DNA of 64,000 nucleotides, from NCBI GenBank assembly GCA_964589175.1, contig CAZPRY010000020.1:1-64000 (forward strand), in the 5' to 3' direction. Positions 22,474-31,001 of the stretch are shown here, piece after piece; positions within the stretch are counted from its first letter, which is position 1; each line of letters begins with the position of its first letter. Position numbers and translations under genes: made by a program. The stretch is from CAZPRY01 sp964589175. GTDB taxonomy: Bacteria; Fidelibacterota; UBA2242. The notes beneath the pieces were generated by a model, which worked only from the letters and a program-made list of their open reading frames with translations, was not told the origin of the DNA and made no database searches.

Positions 22474-23577
22474 ATGGGATTTAAATGCGGTATCGTAGGT
22501 TTGCCGAATGTAGGTAAATCGACTCTGTTCAATGCCCTGACCCAAGCCGGAGTGGCGATGGAAAATTACCCGTTTTGCACAATTGATCCGCATTTCGGGG
22601 TGGTCGAAGTGCCGGATAAGCGCCTGACCTTTCTGGGATCGGTCTATAAACCGCAGAAGCTAATCCCCACCACGTTGCAGTTCGTCGATATCGCCGGGCT
22701 CGTAAAAGGCGCCTCGCAGGGCGAAGGCCTGGGCAACCAGTTCCTCAGCAATATTCAGGCGGTGGATGCGATTATCCATCTGGTGCGCTGTTTCGAAGAT
22801 CCGAATGTACCCCATATTGATATTCGTCTCGATCCTCGCCGCGATTTTGAAATCGTTGAAACTGAAATCCTGCTTCGTGATCTTGAGCTGGTCGAGAAGC
22901 GCCTGTCGAAAGTTCATACGCAGGCTAAAACCGGCGACCCGAAGTACAAGAAGCAAATTCAGGTTCTGGAAGAAATCAAGAGCTTTTTGGAACGCGGTAA
23001 TGCCGCCAAGCATTACCATGCCCATCCCGAGGAGGAATCGTTTATCCGGGAGCTGGGATTGCTCTCGCAGAAGCCGGTGCTGATTGTCGGTAACATATCG
23101 GAAGACGAGGCCACTCTGGGGCATAAATCAGCGGTCACGGAGGCATTCGAAAAATTTGCCCTCGAAACCGGCAACCTGTTCCTGACTCTTTCGGCCAACC
23201 TGGAACTGGAGCTGGCCGACCTGACGGAAGACGAGCGCAAGCTACTGATGCGCGAGTGGCATATCCCGGTTTCGGGATTGGAGCGCCTGATCAACGCCGG
23301 CTACACATTGCTGCGGCTGATTACTTTTTTCACAATGGAATCCGAAATCTGCCAGGCCTGGACGGTGCCCAAAAACACCCCGGCGCCCAAAGCCGGTGCG
23401 GCTATTCACACGAGTTTCGAGGAGCGTTTTATCAAGGCCGATGTGCGCCACTGGTCGGATATTGAAAAAACCAAATCAGAACATCTGATGCGCGAGCAGG
23501 GCCTGATCCATGTCGAAGGAAAATCGTATACCGTTTGCGACGGCGATGTGATCACGTTTAAACTGGCGCCGGGATAA
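22474..23577 (+). CDS. ychF: Ribosome-binding ATPase YchF
   Basis: 367 residues, the normal length. P-loop GLPNVGKST at residues 9-17, switch region FVDIAGLVKGASQGEGLGNQ, G4-like motif NISEDE (in place of NKxD, which gives YchF/OLA1 ATP preference) and a C-terminal TGS domain ending in VCDGDVITFKLAPG. A conserved translation/stress-linked ATPase, here just downstream of the tRNA-Asp. GGGAG lies 7 bases before the ATG. Confidence 0.96.
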   Translation: MGFKCGIVGLPNVGKSTLFNALTQAGVAMENYPFCTIDPHFGVVEVPDKRLTFLGSVYKPQKLIPTTLQFVDIAGLVKGASQGEGLGNQFLSNIQAVDAIIHLVRCFEDPNVPHIDIRLDPRRDFEIVETEILLRDLELVEKRLSKVHTQAKTGDPKYKKQIQVLEEIKSFLERGNAAKHYHAHPEEESFIRELGLLSQKPVLIVGNISEDEATLGHKSAVTEAFEKFALETGNLFLTLSANLELELADLTEDERKLLMREWHIPVSGLERLINAGYTLLRLITFFTMESEICQAWTVPKNTPAPKAGAAIHTSFEERFIKADVRHWSDIEKTKSEHLMREQGLIHVEGKSYTVCDGDVITFKLAPG

Positions 23578-23717
23578 TCTGCCGGCCCGGCAAAACCGCC
23601 GGAATACCGTTAGCGTTCGGAGGCGAATCGATCCGGGACGTGAAGCCCGAAGCGGAATTTTATTCATTGATTATCCGATTTAATCTGTTAAAATAGATCA
23701 ACAAAAGAAGGAATATC

Positions 23718-25109
23718 ATGGCATCAATTACATTTTTAGGCGCTACCGGAACGGTGACGGGTTCGAAGTATTTGTTTGAGAATAATGGTTTTAAATGCCT
23801 GATCGATTGCGGTCTCTTCCAGGGCTTGAAGAAACTACGTCTGATGAACTGGGAGGCCTTTCCGATCGATCCCAAAACCATCGATGCGGTGATCCTGACT
23901 CACGCGCATATCGATCATACCGGCTACCTGCCGCGCCTGGTCAAAGAGGGCTATGCGGGACACGTTTACACAACAACGGCGACTGCCGGCCTTTGCCGGA
24001 TCATGCTGCCGGATTCAGCCCACCTGCAGGAAGAAGATGCGAAATACGCCAACTTAAAGCACTTTTCGAAACACGCTCCGGCTTTGCCGCTCTATACCGC
24101 CGAAGACGCCGATAAGACGCTGGAGTTATTAACGCCGTTCCCTTACGGGCACACGGTGGATTTGTCTCCCGGGGTAACGCTGACCTTCCGGGATGCGGGA
24201 CATATCCTGGGCTCCTCTTTTGTCGACCTGCGCATCAATCCCGGCAAGGACGAAACGCGCCTGCTTTTTTCCGGCGATCTGGGCCGGCCGGCGCAGCCGA
24301 TCCTGCGCGACCCGCATACGGTTTTCGGCACGGATTACCTTGTGCTTGAATCAACCTACGGAGACCGCCTGCATGAGCAAACCGATAACAAAAGAGCGTT
24401 GACCCGGGTGATCAATGAGAGCGTAGCCCGGCATGGTGTCCTGGTGATTCCGTCCTTTGCGGTCGGACGTACGCAGGAATTGCTCTATACGATCCGCGAG
24501 CTGGAGGAGGAGAAGGCCATTCCGGAACTGCCGATTTATGTCGACAGTCCGATGGCGATAAATGTTACGGATATATTTGAAAAAAATAAGCAGGACCACG
24601 ATCTGGAATCAAAAGTCATCGAACTGGCCGGCAAAAATATTCTGCACACCGCCAATCTGAATTTTGTGCGCACGCCGCAGGAATCCAAGGGGCTGAATAA
24701 AATCAGGGAAAAGGCCATTATCATTTCCGCCAGCGGGATGGTGACCGGCGGCCGAATCCTGCATCACCTGGCCAATCGCCTGCCGAAGCCCGAAACAACC
24801 GTGCTGTTCATCGGCTACCAGGCCGAAGGCACCCGCGGCCGGAGAATTCTGGAAGGTTCGGATACGGTGAAGATTCACGGCCAGTATGTGCCCATCAAAG
24901 CTCAAATCGAAAATATCGGCGGTTTCTCCGCGCATGCGGATTACAACGAGACCCTGGCCTGGCTGTCCAGCTTCAACGAAGCGCCGCGCAAAATATTCCT
25001 GGTCCACGGTGAGCCCGAACCCTGTAAGTCGCTTCAGGAGAAGATCGTCGCGCACTTTGGCTGGAACGTTGAAATCCCCGAATATCTGGAAAAGGCGGAG
25101 CTGAGCTAG
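23718..25109 (+). CDS. Beta-CASP metallo-beta-lactamase RNase-like protein
   Basis: 463 residues. Metal motif HAHIDHTGYLP near residue 62, downstream histidine in DAGHILGSSF and Asp in FSGDLGRP, then the beta-CASP module with ESTYGDR, YVDSPMA, ISASGMVTGGRI and the final HGE near the end. This is the YSH1/CPSF73-like bacterial group annotated as MBL-fold exoribonuclease. Cytoplasmic RNA processing or decay is expected. AAGAAGGA precedes the ATG. Stands alone 140 bases after ychF. Confidence 0.93.
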   Translation: MASITFLGATGTVTGSKYLFENNGFKCLIDCGLFQGLKKLRLMNWEAFPIDPKTIDAVILTHAHIDHTGYLPRLVKEGYAGHVYTTTATAGLCRIMLPDSAHLQEEDAKYANLKHFSKHAPALPLYTAEDADKTLELLTPFPYGHTVDLSPGVTLTFRDAGHILGSSFVDLRINPGKDETRLLFSGDLGRPAQPILRDPHTVFGTDYLVLESTYGDRLHEQTDNKRALTRVINESVARHGVLVIPSFAVGRTQELLYTIRELEEEKAIPELPIYVDSPMAINVTDIFEKNKQDHDLESKVIELAGKNILHTANLNFVRTPQESKGLNKIREKAIIISASGMVTGGRILHHLANRLPKPETTVLFIGYQAEGTRGRRILEGSDTVKIHGQYVPIKAQIENIGGFSAHADYNETLAWLSSFNEAPRKIFLVHGEPEPCKSLQEKIVAHFGWNVEIPEYLEKAELS

Positions 25110-25138
25110 CCCGCAGGCGATTCTTTAGAAAGAGAATA

Positions 25139-25165
25139 GGCAGCCGGTTGGGGGTGCCGACTGCC
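25139..25165 (+). terminator. Hairpin after the MBL gene
   Basis: GGCAGCCGG pairs with CCGACTGCC (one mismatch) around a nine-base loop, 30 bases after the stop. No strong T-tract, so termination is plausible but not certain. Confidence 0.4.
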
Positions 25166-25216
25166 ATTATGGAGGAGGGGTATCAAAAATAATTTACTAA
25201 ATATTTATGTTCCTTA

Positions 25217-25480
25217 TCAATATAAGATTTGCTTTAACAATTCTCTATGATCCCGCGCAAACTCTTTGATAAAATTTTCAATCCAGTCCTCGGATAAAAA
25301 TATCTTCAATTCGCTATATCTCTCGCCGCTAATGCTTCCGGCTTCCCTGCTGCAGTTTATAAAACGCGTCAGGGAGCAATATGTTCACGGAAATAATAGG
25401 ATTTTTAACCGGATAACAGCATGTCCAGCTTCGTGCAGTCGACTTATTTGAGAAGAGACTCTTGATTTACTGACGGAAGC
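25217..25480 (-). pseudogene. Decayed gene remnant with a HEAGH motif
   Basis: On the minus strand one frame reads RLHEAGHAVIRLKILLFP, an in-frame stop, then a well-formed tail ending FIKEFARDHRELLKQILY and a stop at 25217. HEAGH is the zinc-metallopeptidase signature. No start codon or ribosome site is visible. It appears to be a fragment of a peptidase-like gene broken by a stop, lying behind the CBS gene. Otherwise this 370-base stretch holds no gene. Confidence 0.35.
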
Positions 25481-25482
25481 GC

Positions 25483-25929
25483 TTACTCTTCCTGGTATTT
25501 TCCTGCGATATAGTCCTGAAGCCGTTTGGTTTCCTGCTGACTGCGGTCCAACAGGGCTTTTACGACATCGCCGATGGAAATGATGCCAATCAGTTGGTCG
25601 TTTTTCATTACCGGCATGTGCTTGATGCGGTGATCCGTCATCATCGCCATGACATACTGAAAACTGTCTTTGGCGGAAGCGACGATCAGTTGGTCGGCCG
25701 GCGTCATGATCTCCAGCACATTTTTCTGGGTAACGTCCATTTCTTCCAGATGACAGCGCAGTACATCGCGTTCGGTCAAAATACCGGCAATCCCGCCGTT
25801 ATCGTCCAATACTACCACCGAGCCGATTTTCCTGGCAGTCATTAATTTCATCGCGTCGCAAACCATTTCGGTTTTCTTTATACTGACGACAGCGCTGCCT
25901 TTTTCCGTTAAAATGTCGGCTATATTCAT
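25483..25929 (-). CDS. CBS-domain pair protein
   Basis: 148 residues forming two CBS units (about 5-60 and 72-130: GIAGILTERDVLR and LIGIISIGDVVKALL are the typical endings). CBS pairs bind adenine nucleotides and regulate partners. It is the last gene of the leftward operon and overlaps the oxidoreductase stop as ATGA, so it may sense adenylate or NAD state for the respiratory complex; that link is inferred from position. Confidence 0.9.
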   Translation of the reverse strand: MNIADILTEKGSAVVSIKKTEMVCDAMKLMTARKIGSVVVLDDNGGIAGILTERDVLRCHLEEMDVTQKNVLEIMTPADQLIVASAKDSFQYVMAMMTDHRIKHMPVMKNDQLIGIISIGDVVKALLDRSQQETKRLQDYIAGKYQEE

Positions 25930-27716
25930 GAGAGCTCCTGTGCTTTATTGGATAGAAAAATGTCGATCCCCCACGCCGCCCGGTGTCCGTCGGCAATCGC
26001 GCTGATGGCATCCGCGGTGGCATTGACGATGTCTCCGCCGGCAAATATTCCGGGGATGCTGGTCTGACCGAATTGATCGGTCACTACGCTTGTTTTTCGG
26101 AAGCTGAGGCGGTTACCGATTTCTTCGGAAAGAAACGTGTATTCCGGAGACTGACCCACGGCGGAAATGATTGTGTCGGCGATGCTGGTATAGGTTTCCC
26201 CCACGATCAAAACGGGTTTGGGCCGCTTGCCGGGACCCTGGTCGACCATTTCGGCTTTGGCCCAGGTCAGCGCCAGCCGCCCGTCTTCATCGCGGTTGAT
26301 TTGAACCGGAATGGCCTGAATGACGAAGTGGACGCCCTCTTCTTTGGCCTCTTCGATCTCTTCCCGGTCGGCGGGCATGTCGATTTCGCGACGGCGATAG
26401 AGAATCGTGACTTCAGCGCCCAGCCGGCGGGCGGTTCGGGCGGCATCCATGGCGGTATTGCCGCCGCCGATAACGATCACGTCGCGGCCGACTTCGGGAT
26501 TCTTCCCCTGGGTTACATCATCCAGCAGTTGCAGGCCGGGAATCACGCCGGGTTGCTCTTCGCCGGCAATCGCCAGCGCATAGGAATTTTGCAGGCCGAC
26601 CGAGATATACACAGCATCGTAGTTTTTATGGATTTCATCGAAGGAGATCGAAGGCCCCACTTCGGTATCGGTTCTGATCTCCACACCGAGCGAGACGATG
26701 TGAGCGATATCTTTGTCCAGCGGATCATAGGGCAGGCGGTACTCGGGTATGCCATAGCGAAGCATGCCGCCGGCCAGCGGATTTGCTTCAAAAACGGTAA
26801 CGCTGTAACCAGTCGTGGCGAGATAATAAGCGGCGCTCAGCCCAGCGGGGCCGCCGCCGATAACGGCTACTTTAAGGCCGTTCGGTTCGAAGGTTTGCCG
26901 GAGAATGTCTTTTATTTGTTCGTGGTTGAATTGATCGATGACATAGCGTTTCAGCCAGCGAATCGCCACCGGATCGCCTTTCGCGCCGATAGAACAAACC
27001 TCCTCACAGCGATGCGTACAGATGCGTCCGCAAGTGGCTGACATGGGATTGGTCACGTAAAGAATCCGCAAAGCTTCTTCCAGGTTTTCTTCCCGGACTG
27101 CTTTTATGTACTCCGGGATATCCATGTGAGCCGGGCAGGCAGCCACGCAGACGCCGCATTCCACGCAGCGGTCGGCTTCCTTGAGGGCCTGTTCTTTGGA
27201 GTATCCTTTGACGAGTTCCAGAAATGAGTGGGCCGTTTCCGTGTACGGGAGCATCGGGATTGCAACCCGCTCGGGATCTAAAAGGCGATAATTCCCGGCG
27301 CGCTTGTAGCCGGCGGCCTGTTGGTCCCAGGGCTTCTTTTCGACACCCGGCGCGAAACGAAAAAGCTCCGGATCGGTTTCGATCCACTGATATTCGTTGG
27401 ACATGCCAAGCGAGCCCGTCGGGCAAATGTCGACGCACAGGGCGCACCAGCAGCAGCGGCCGTAATCGATTTTGGGGCGCAGGCCGCTGTCGGCCTTGGT
27501 GGTCGCTATGCCGTCCACAGGGACTAAATCTATGGCGGCGTTCTGGCAGACGGCTTCACAGGTGCCGCAGCCGATGCATTTTTCGAGGTCGTTTTGATGG
27601 AAACCGCGATAGCGTTCGGCGCCGGGCCGCTCGGTCAGCGGATTGACGGAGGTATAGGGTTTTTCAAAGGCCCGCTTCCAGACATAAAGAGGGGAAATAA
27701 TATCTTTCAGGCTCAT
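25926..27716 (-). CDS. Fe-S/flavin NAD(P)H oxidoreductase, NuoI-like ferredoxin fused to GltD/NfnB-like domain
   Basis: 596 residues. N-terminal two-cluster ferredoxin like NuoI: CIGCGTCEAVC (Cys 47-57) and the second set beginning at Cys88 with CALCVDICP. Next an NfnB/GltD-type helical Fe-S domain with CVECGVCVAACP, then FAD-binding IGGGPAGLSAAYYLA and NAD(P)H-binding IGGGNTAMDAARTARRLG, finishing with GIFAGGDIVNATADA. It should pass electrons from NAD(P)H (or in reverse) to the membrane complex through its ferredoxin-like part, replacing a separate NuoI/MbhN. In the operon it follows NuoD by three bases. Confidence 0.92.
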   Translation of the reverse strand: MSLKDIISPLYVWKRAFEKPYTSVNPLTERPGAERYRGFHQNDLEKCIGCGTCEAVCQNAAIDLVPVDGIATTKADSGLRPKIDYGRCCWCALCVDICPTGSLGMSNEYQWIETDPELFRFAPGVEKKPWDQQAAGYKRAGNYRLLDPERVAIPMLPYTETAHSFLELVKGYSKEQALKEADRCVECGVCVAACPAHMDIPEYIKAVREENLEEALRILYVTNPMSATCGRICTHRCEEVCSIGAKGDPVAIRWLKRYVIDQFNHEQIKDILRQTFEPNGLKVAVIGGGPAGLSAAYYLATTGYSVTVFEANPLAGGMLRYGIPEYRLPYDPLDKDIAHIVSLGVEIRTDTEVGPSISFDEIHKNYDAVYISVGLQNSYALAIAGEEQPGVIPGLQLLDDVTQGKNPEVGRDVIVIGGGNTAMDAARTARRLGAEVTILYRRREIDMPADREEIEEAKEEGVHFVIQAIPVQINRDEDGRLALTWAKAEMVDQGPGKRPKPVLIVGETYTSIADTIISAVGQSPEYTFLSEEIGNRLSFRKTSVVTDQFGQTSIPGIFAGGDIVNATADAISAIADGHRAAWGIDIFLSNKAQELS

Positions 27717-27719
27717 ATT

Positions 27720-28889
27720 TTACCTTTCTATTTCCGGCGGGTAGGTATGCAGGGAAACCATCAGCCCGGCCATGTCGGCGATGTTGGTGTTGACGGCCAT
27801 GTGTTCCAGCAGCGCCACGGCGTGGGTGTAGCTGGGTCCGCGCACGTAGATCCGGCGCGGGTAGCCGCTGCCGTCGGTTACGAGGTAATAACCGTATTCG
27901 CCGCGGGTCGATTCGGCGCGCTGATAGGTTTCACCGGCCGGAATTTTCCAGTGCAAAACATTGGGCAGTTGGGTATGGTAATGATCATCATCGGGAATAT
28001 TTTTCATGATCTGACGGATCAGGTCGATGGATTGAAACATCTCCCGGAAGCGAACCCGGGCACGCGCGTAGGCGTCGGCGGCCGTTTCGGTGACGATTTC
28101 AAAGTCGAGCTGATCGTAATGGAGATAGGGATTGTCTTTGCGTACGTCGCGCGCGATTCCGGCGGCACGTGCATTCGGGCCGACGATACCGAAGCGATCG
28201 ATCATGTCGGTCGTGATGAGGCCCAGCCCGACGGCGCGCATTTTTAAGACTACGTTATTAAACATCACTTTTTCGATCTCGCCCAGCAGTTTTTCGACTT
28301 TTTGCAACGTGTCTTCCAGACGTTGCGCAAAGCCGTCGGGAAGTTTATTGCGGACGCCGCCGGGGATCATGTACATATGATAGATGCGCCCGCCGCTCAG
28401 TTCTTCAAACAGATCGAGCATGTAGTCGCGGTGCGTAACCGACCATTGCCCGATGGGTCCGAGGCCGAAGGCGCCGGCCTGCCCGCCGATCCACATCAGG
28501 AAGCTGGTCAGACGCGACATTTCAAGGTTGAGCATTCGCAGCCATTGGGCCTGTTCCGGGATTTCGATGCCGGCCAGCTCTTCGACAACCGCCGCGTAGA
28601 GATATTCGTTGGTGTCCGGCTCGGGGACACAGATGCGGCAGACGATCGGAAAGCACTGGATGAATTTGCGGCGTTCCATGAGCTTTTCGAAGCCGCGGTG
28701 CAGGTAGCCGACGTGTGTTTTACAGTCCACGACTTCATCGCCACAGAGGGTCAACTCCAGCGACATGTTGCCGGTGACGCCCGGATGCTGGGGGCCCTGC
28801 CAGATTTTCAGGTACTTTTGCGAGTCCAGTTCGATGACCGGCTTGCCGTCCCGCATCTCCGGGTATTTGCTGCGATCGGGTGCAAACAT
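27720..28889 (-). CDS. NuoD / Mbx large-subunit-like protein, lacking the C-terminal nickel ligands
   Basis: 389 residues of the NiFe-hydrogenase large subunit / 49-kDa family (KIWQGPQHPGVTGNMSLEL, HVGYLHRGFEKLME, then GARAAGIARDVR-like NARAAGIARD). Where hydrogenases have RxCGxCxxxH there is VCRICVPEPDTN, and the C-terminal DPCxxC motif is absent (ends SLHTYPPEIER). Hydrogenases need both cysteine pairs, so nickel binding is unlikely; it should instead act as a quinone- or other acceptor-reducing subunit as in complex I or Mbs. Start overlaps the NuoC stop by one base. Confidence 0.92.
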   Translation of the reverse strand: MFAPDRSKYPEMRDGKPVIELDSQKYLKIWQGPQHPGVTGNMSLELTLCGDEVVDCKTHVGYLHRGFEKLMERRKFIQCFPIVCRICVPEPDTNEYLYAAVVEELAGIEIPEQAQWLRMLNLEMSRLTSFLMWIGGQAGAFGLGPIGQWSVTHRDYMLDLFEELSGGRIYHMYMIPGGVRNKLPDGFAQRLEDTLQKVEKLLGEIEKVMFNNVVLKMRAVGLGLITTDMIDRFGIVGPNARAAGIARDVRKDNPYLHYDQLDFEIVTETAADAYARARVRFREMFQSIDLIRQIMKNIPDDDHYHTQLPNVLHWKIPAGETYQRAESTRGEYGYYLVTDGSGYPRRIYVRGPSYTHAVALLEHMAVNTNIADMAGLMVSLHTYPPEIER

Positions 28890-29422
28890 CAGGCGTCTCC
28901 TTCCGGGTAGAGTTTGGCTTTCATATAGTTTTCCGGATCGTTGGTCTGGCGGCCCGGACGCGGGAAATAAGTTTCTTCGGAATACTTCTTTGTATCGAAG
29001 TCCCTGCGCATGGGCGGGATGTTGTCCCAGCCTTCCAGGATGAAGCTTTCGTCCACGCGCGGGCTGCCCGGGAAGTCGATTCCGAACATTTCTTTCAGCT
29101 CGCGCTGATAAGTGGCGGCCTGTTCCCAGAGATGATGAATGCTTTCCATCGTGGCCTGCTCGCGATCCAGGCGGACCCGCAGACCGAGGTCGCAGTGTCT
29201 CGTATAGTTATGCAGGAGATAGGTCAGTTGGAAAAAGCCCTGTTCGATATAATCGACCGCGGTCAAAAAAACCAGGTGGCTGAACTTCTCGTAATCGCGC
29301 AGGTGCGTAATCAGCGCGACAGCCTGCTTTGTATCCACGCAGCAAAACGCGAGGTCGGGCCGCTGCTGATGCACGGCGCTGATCGGGAAACGGTTCTGTA
29401 ATCTTTGGATGAGATTGTTCAT
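28889..29422 (-). CDS. NuoC / MbhK-like subunit
   Basis: 177 residues from ATG at 29422 (GGAG six bases upstream); a longer frame is rejected because it covers the NuoB C-terminus. HLVFLTAVDYIEQGFFQLTY and the signature QRELKEMFGIDFPGSPRVDE match the 30-kDa NuoC family. It stabilises the connection of NuoB and NuoD in the peripheral arm. Tightly packed between the two. Confidence 0.9.
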   Translation of the reverse strand: MNNLIQRLQNRFPISAVHQQRPDLAFCCVDTKQAVALITHLRDYEKFSHLVFLTAVDYIEQGFFQLTYLLHNYTRHCDLGLRVRLDREQATMESIHHLWEQAATYQRELKEMFGIDFPGSPRVDESFILEGWDNIPPMRRDFDTKKYSEETYFPRPGRQTNDPENYMKAKLYPEGDA

Positions 29423-29429
29423 GCTTCTC

Positions 29430-30074
29430 CTACCAGTTATAATCCGGCATATTCCAGTCTTTGATGATTTTTTTTTGATTGGCCTTGTACCACTCGAGAT
29501 TCTCGATGTACTGGTTGGCCCCGTCGGCTTTGCCATCTTTGATCAGTTGCTTCAGTTTTTCAAAACCGGCGATCAGCGATTCGGGGCGCGGCATGCAACC
29601 GGCGATATAAATATCGACCGGAATATAATGATCGATACGATTGATGGTGTTGTAGCTGTCCCAGTACATGCCGCCGTTGATGGGGCAGCTGCCCAGCGCA
29701 ATCACGAATTTGGGAGCCTGCATCTGCTCGTAGCTGCGGATGATGCGCTTGGTGGTTTTAACCGAGGCGTAGCCGCCGATGATGAACACCGAGGACTGCC
29801 GCGGCGTCGGCCGGGGCGCGATGCCGTAACGGTACATATCGTAGCGGGCGGTCATCAACGGACGCAGTTCGATGGCGCCGCAGCCGGTGCCGAAACCGAG
29901 TAGCCAGAGCGAATTGGCCCGCGCCCAGTTCATGAATTTTTCGACATACTTCGCCAAGGGCCGGTAAGGCGCCGGGCGCGCATCGCAGAAGTACTCCCGT
30001 TCGTGCTCCGGCAGGCCGTCGTTGGCGAGTTTCAGGATGTCCTGAATCTTTGGCATTTGATCCGGATCGTTCAC
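29430..30074 (-). CDS. NuoB / MbhJ-like Fe-S subunit
   Basis: 214 residues from GTG (AGGAG seven bases upstream). Motif FGTGCGAIELRP is where NuoB has the double cysteine CC, here one Cys followed by Gly; the other ligands GSCPINGG and GCMPRPE are present. Carries the cluster that hands electrons to the NuoD site. A single Cys at the first position is unlike bacterial complex I and closer to Mbx/Mbs-type subunits; the missing ligand may come from elsewhere. Confidence 0.9.
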   Translation of the reverse strand: MNDPDQMPKIQDILKLANDGLPEHEREYFCDARPAPYRPLAKYVEKFMNWARANSLWLLGFGTGCGAIELRPLMTARYDMYRYGIAPRPTPRQSSVFIIGGYASVKTTKRIIRSYEQMQAPKFVIALGSCPINGGMYWDSYNTINRIDHYIPVDIYIAGCMPRPESLIAGFEKLKQLIKDGKADGANQYIENLEWYKANQKKIIKDWNMPDYNW

Positions 30075-30086
30075 AAATGACTCCTT

Positions 30087-31001
30087 TTATCTAAGACTGG
30101 CCAGGGCAATGCCGGCCAGCGCAATCAATGTCGGAATTTTCAGAAAGAAGCGAATGGATTGCTCGGTGCGAAAACGTGGGTAGGACACGCCGGTGATCAC
30201 GGAGAGCATGTACAGGCAGAAAGTTTTCAACACCATGGAAAAAATGTTGGTTGCCCCGCCGAGGTAGAGGTTCATGAACAGCACGAGTTTGGCGGCGGTG
30301 AAAACGGCGCGGTTGGTCTGCAGCATGCCCAGAAAGGAGCCCTGCATTTCGGTCGGCGGGCCGATCGGCACCTCCTGCGGCGCGATCACGATATCAAACG
30401 GTGAATGCATGTTCATGCCAAGCAATGCGATCAGCCCGGCGACGGCGGCGAAGGGGTTGCTGAAGAGCGTCCACGAGAGAATGCCGCCCTGCTGAGCCGC
30501 TACGATTCCGGTGATCGAGAGTGTCTTGTATTGCATGGCGATGGCGATGACGGAGAGTGAAAAAGGCAGTTCGAAAGCCGTCATTTGCGACAATCCCCGG
30601 CTCACGCCAATCGCGCTGTAAGGATGGCCGCCCTCGCCGGCGCCGAGTGCCATGCCCAGCTGTCCGAAGAAAATGAAATACATCACCAGCAACAGGTCGC
30701 CGGAGAAACTCAGGTTGGCGAACACGGCCGAGCCGTAAAGGGCCGGAATGAATAGATAGGTGCCCAATCCGCCGGCGAGCCGGAAGACAGGTCCCAGGAA
30801 AAACATGATACCGTGAGTAATGGCTGTGCGCTTGGCGTTGGTCTTGATGATATCGATGTACGGCTGCCAGAGCGGCGGACCGAGCCGGCCATGCGCGCGC
30901 GCCACGATTTTGCGCACCAGGCCGTTCAGGAGCAGTCCGTAATTGGTGATGACAAAAAGCGAAATGATTGCGTACCAGACGGTTTTCATGATGTCGCTCA
31001 T
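30087..31001 (-). CDS. NuoH / MbhM-like membrane subunit
   Basis: 304 residues, starting MSDIMKTVWY at 31001, which overlaps the preceding stop as ATGA; the longer frame is antisense to the antiporter gene end and rejected. About seven to eight membrane segments. Conserved loops ARAHGRLGPPLWQPYIDIIK and MNMHSPFDIVIAPQEVP match the NuoH/MbhM quinone- or proton-channel entry region. It links the peripheral arm to the antiporter subunits. Confidence 0.93.
   Translation of the reverse strand: MSDIMKTVWYAIISLFVITNYGLLLNGLVRKIVARAHGRLGPPLWQPYIDIIKTNAKRTAITHGIMFFLGPVFRLAGGLGTYLFIPALYGSAVFANLSFSGDLLLVMYFIFFGQLGMALGAGEGGHPYSAIGVSRGLSQMTAFELPFSLSVIAIAMQYKTLSITGIVAAQQGGILSWTLFSNPFAAVAGLIALLGMNMHSPFDIVIAPQEVPIGPPTEMQGSFLGMLQTNRAVFTAAKLVLFMNLYLGGATNIFSMVLKTFCLYMLSVITGVSYPRFRTEQSIRFFLKIPTLIALAGIALASLR

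Noticed and set aside
25983..27041. 352-residue plus-strand open frame
   Set aside because: Antisense to the NAD(P)H oxidoreductase, whose motifs are unmistakable.
27720..30074. Reading the Nuo-like genes as a NiFe hydrogenase
   Set aside because: C-terminal DPCxxC absent and N-terminal RxCGxC motif altered in the large subunit; no maturation genes nearby.
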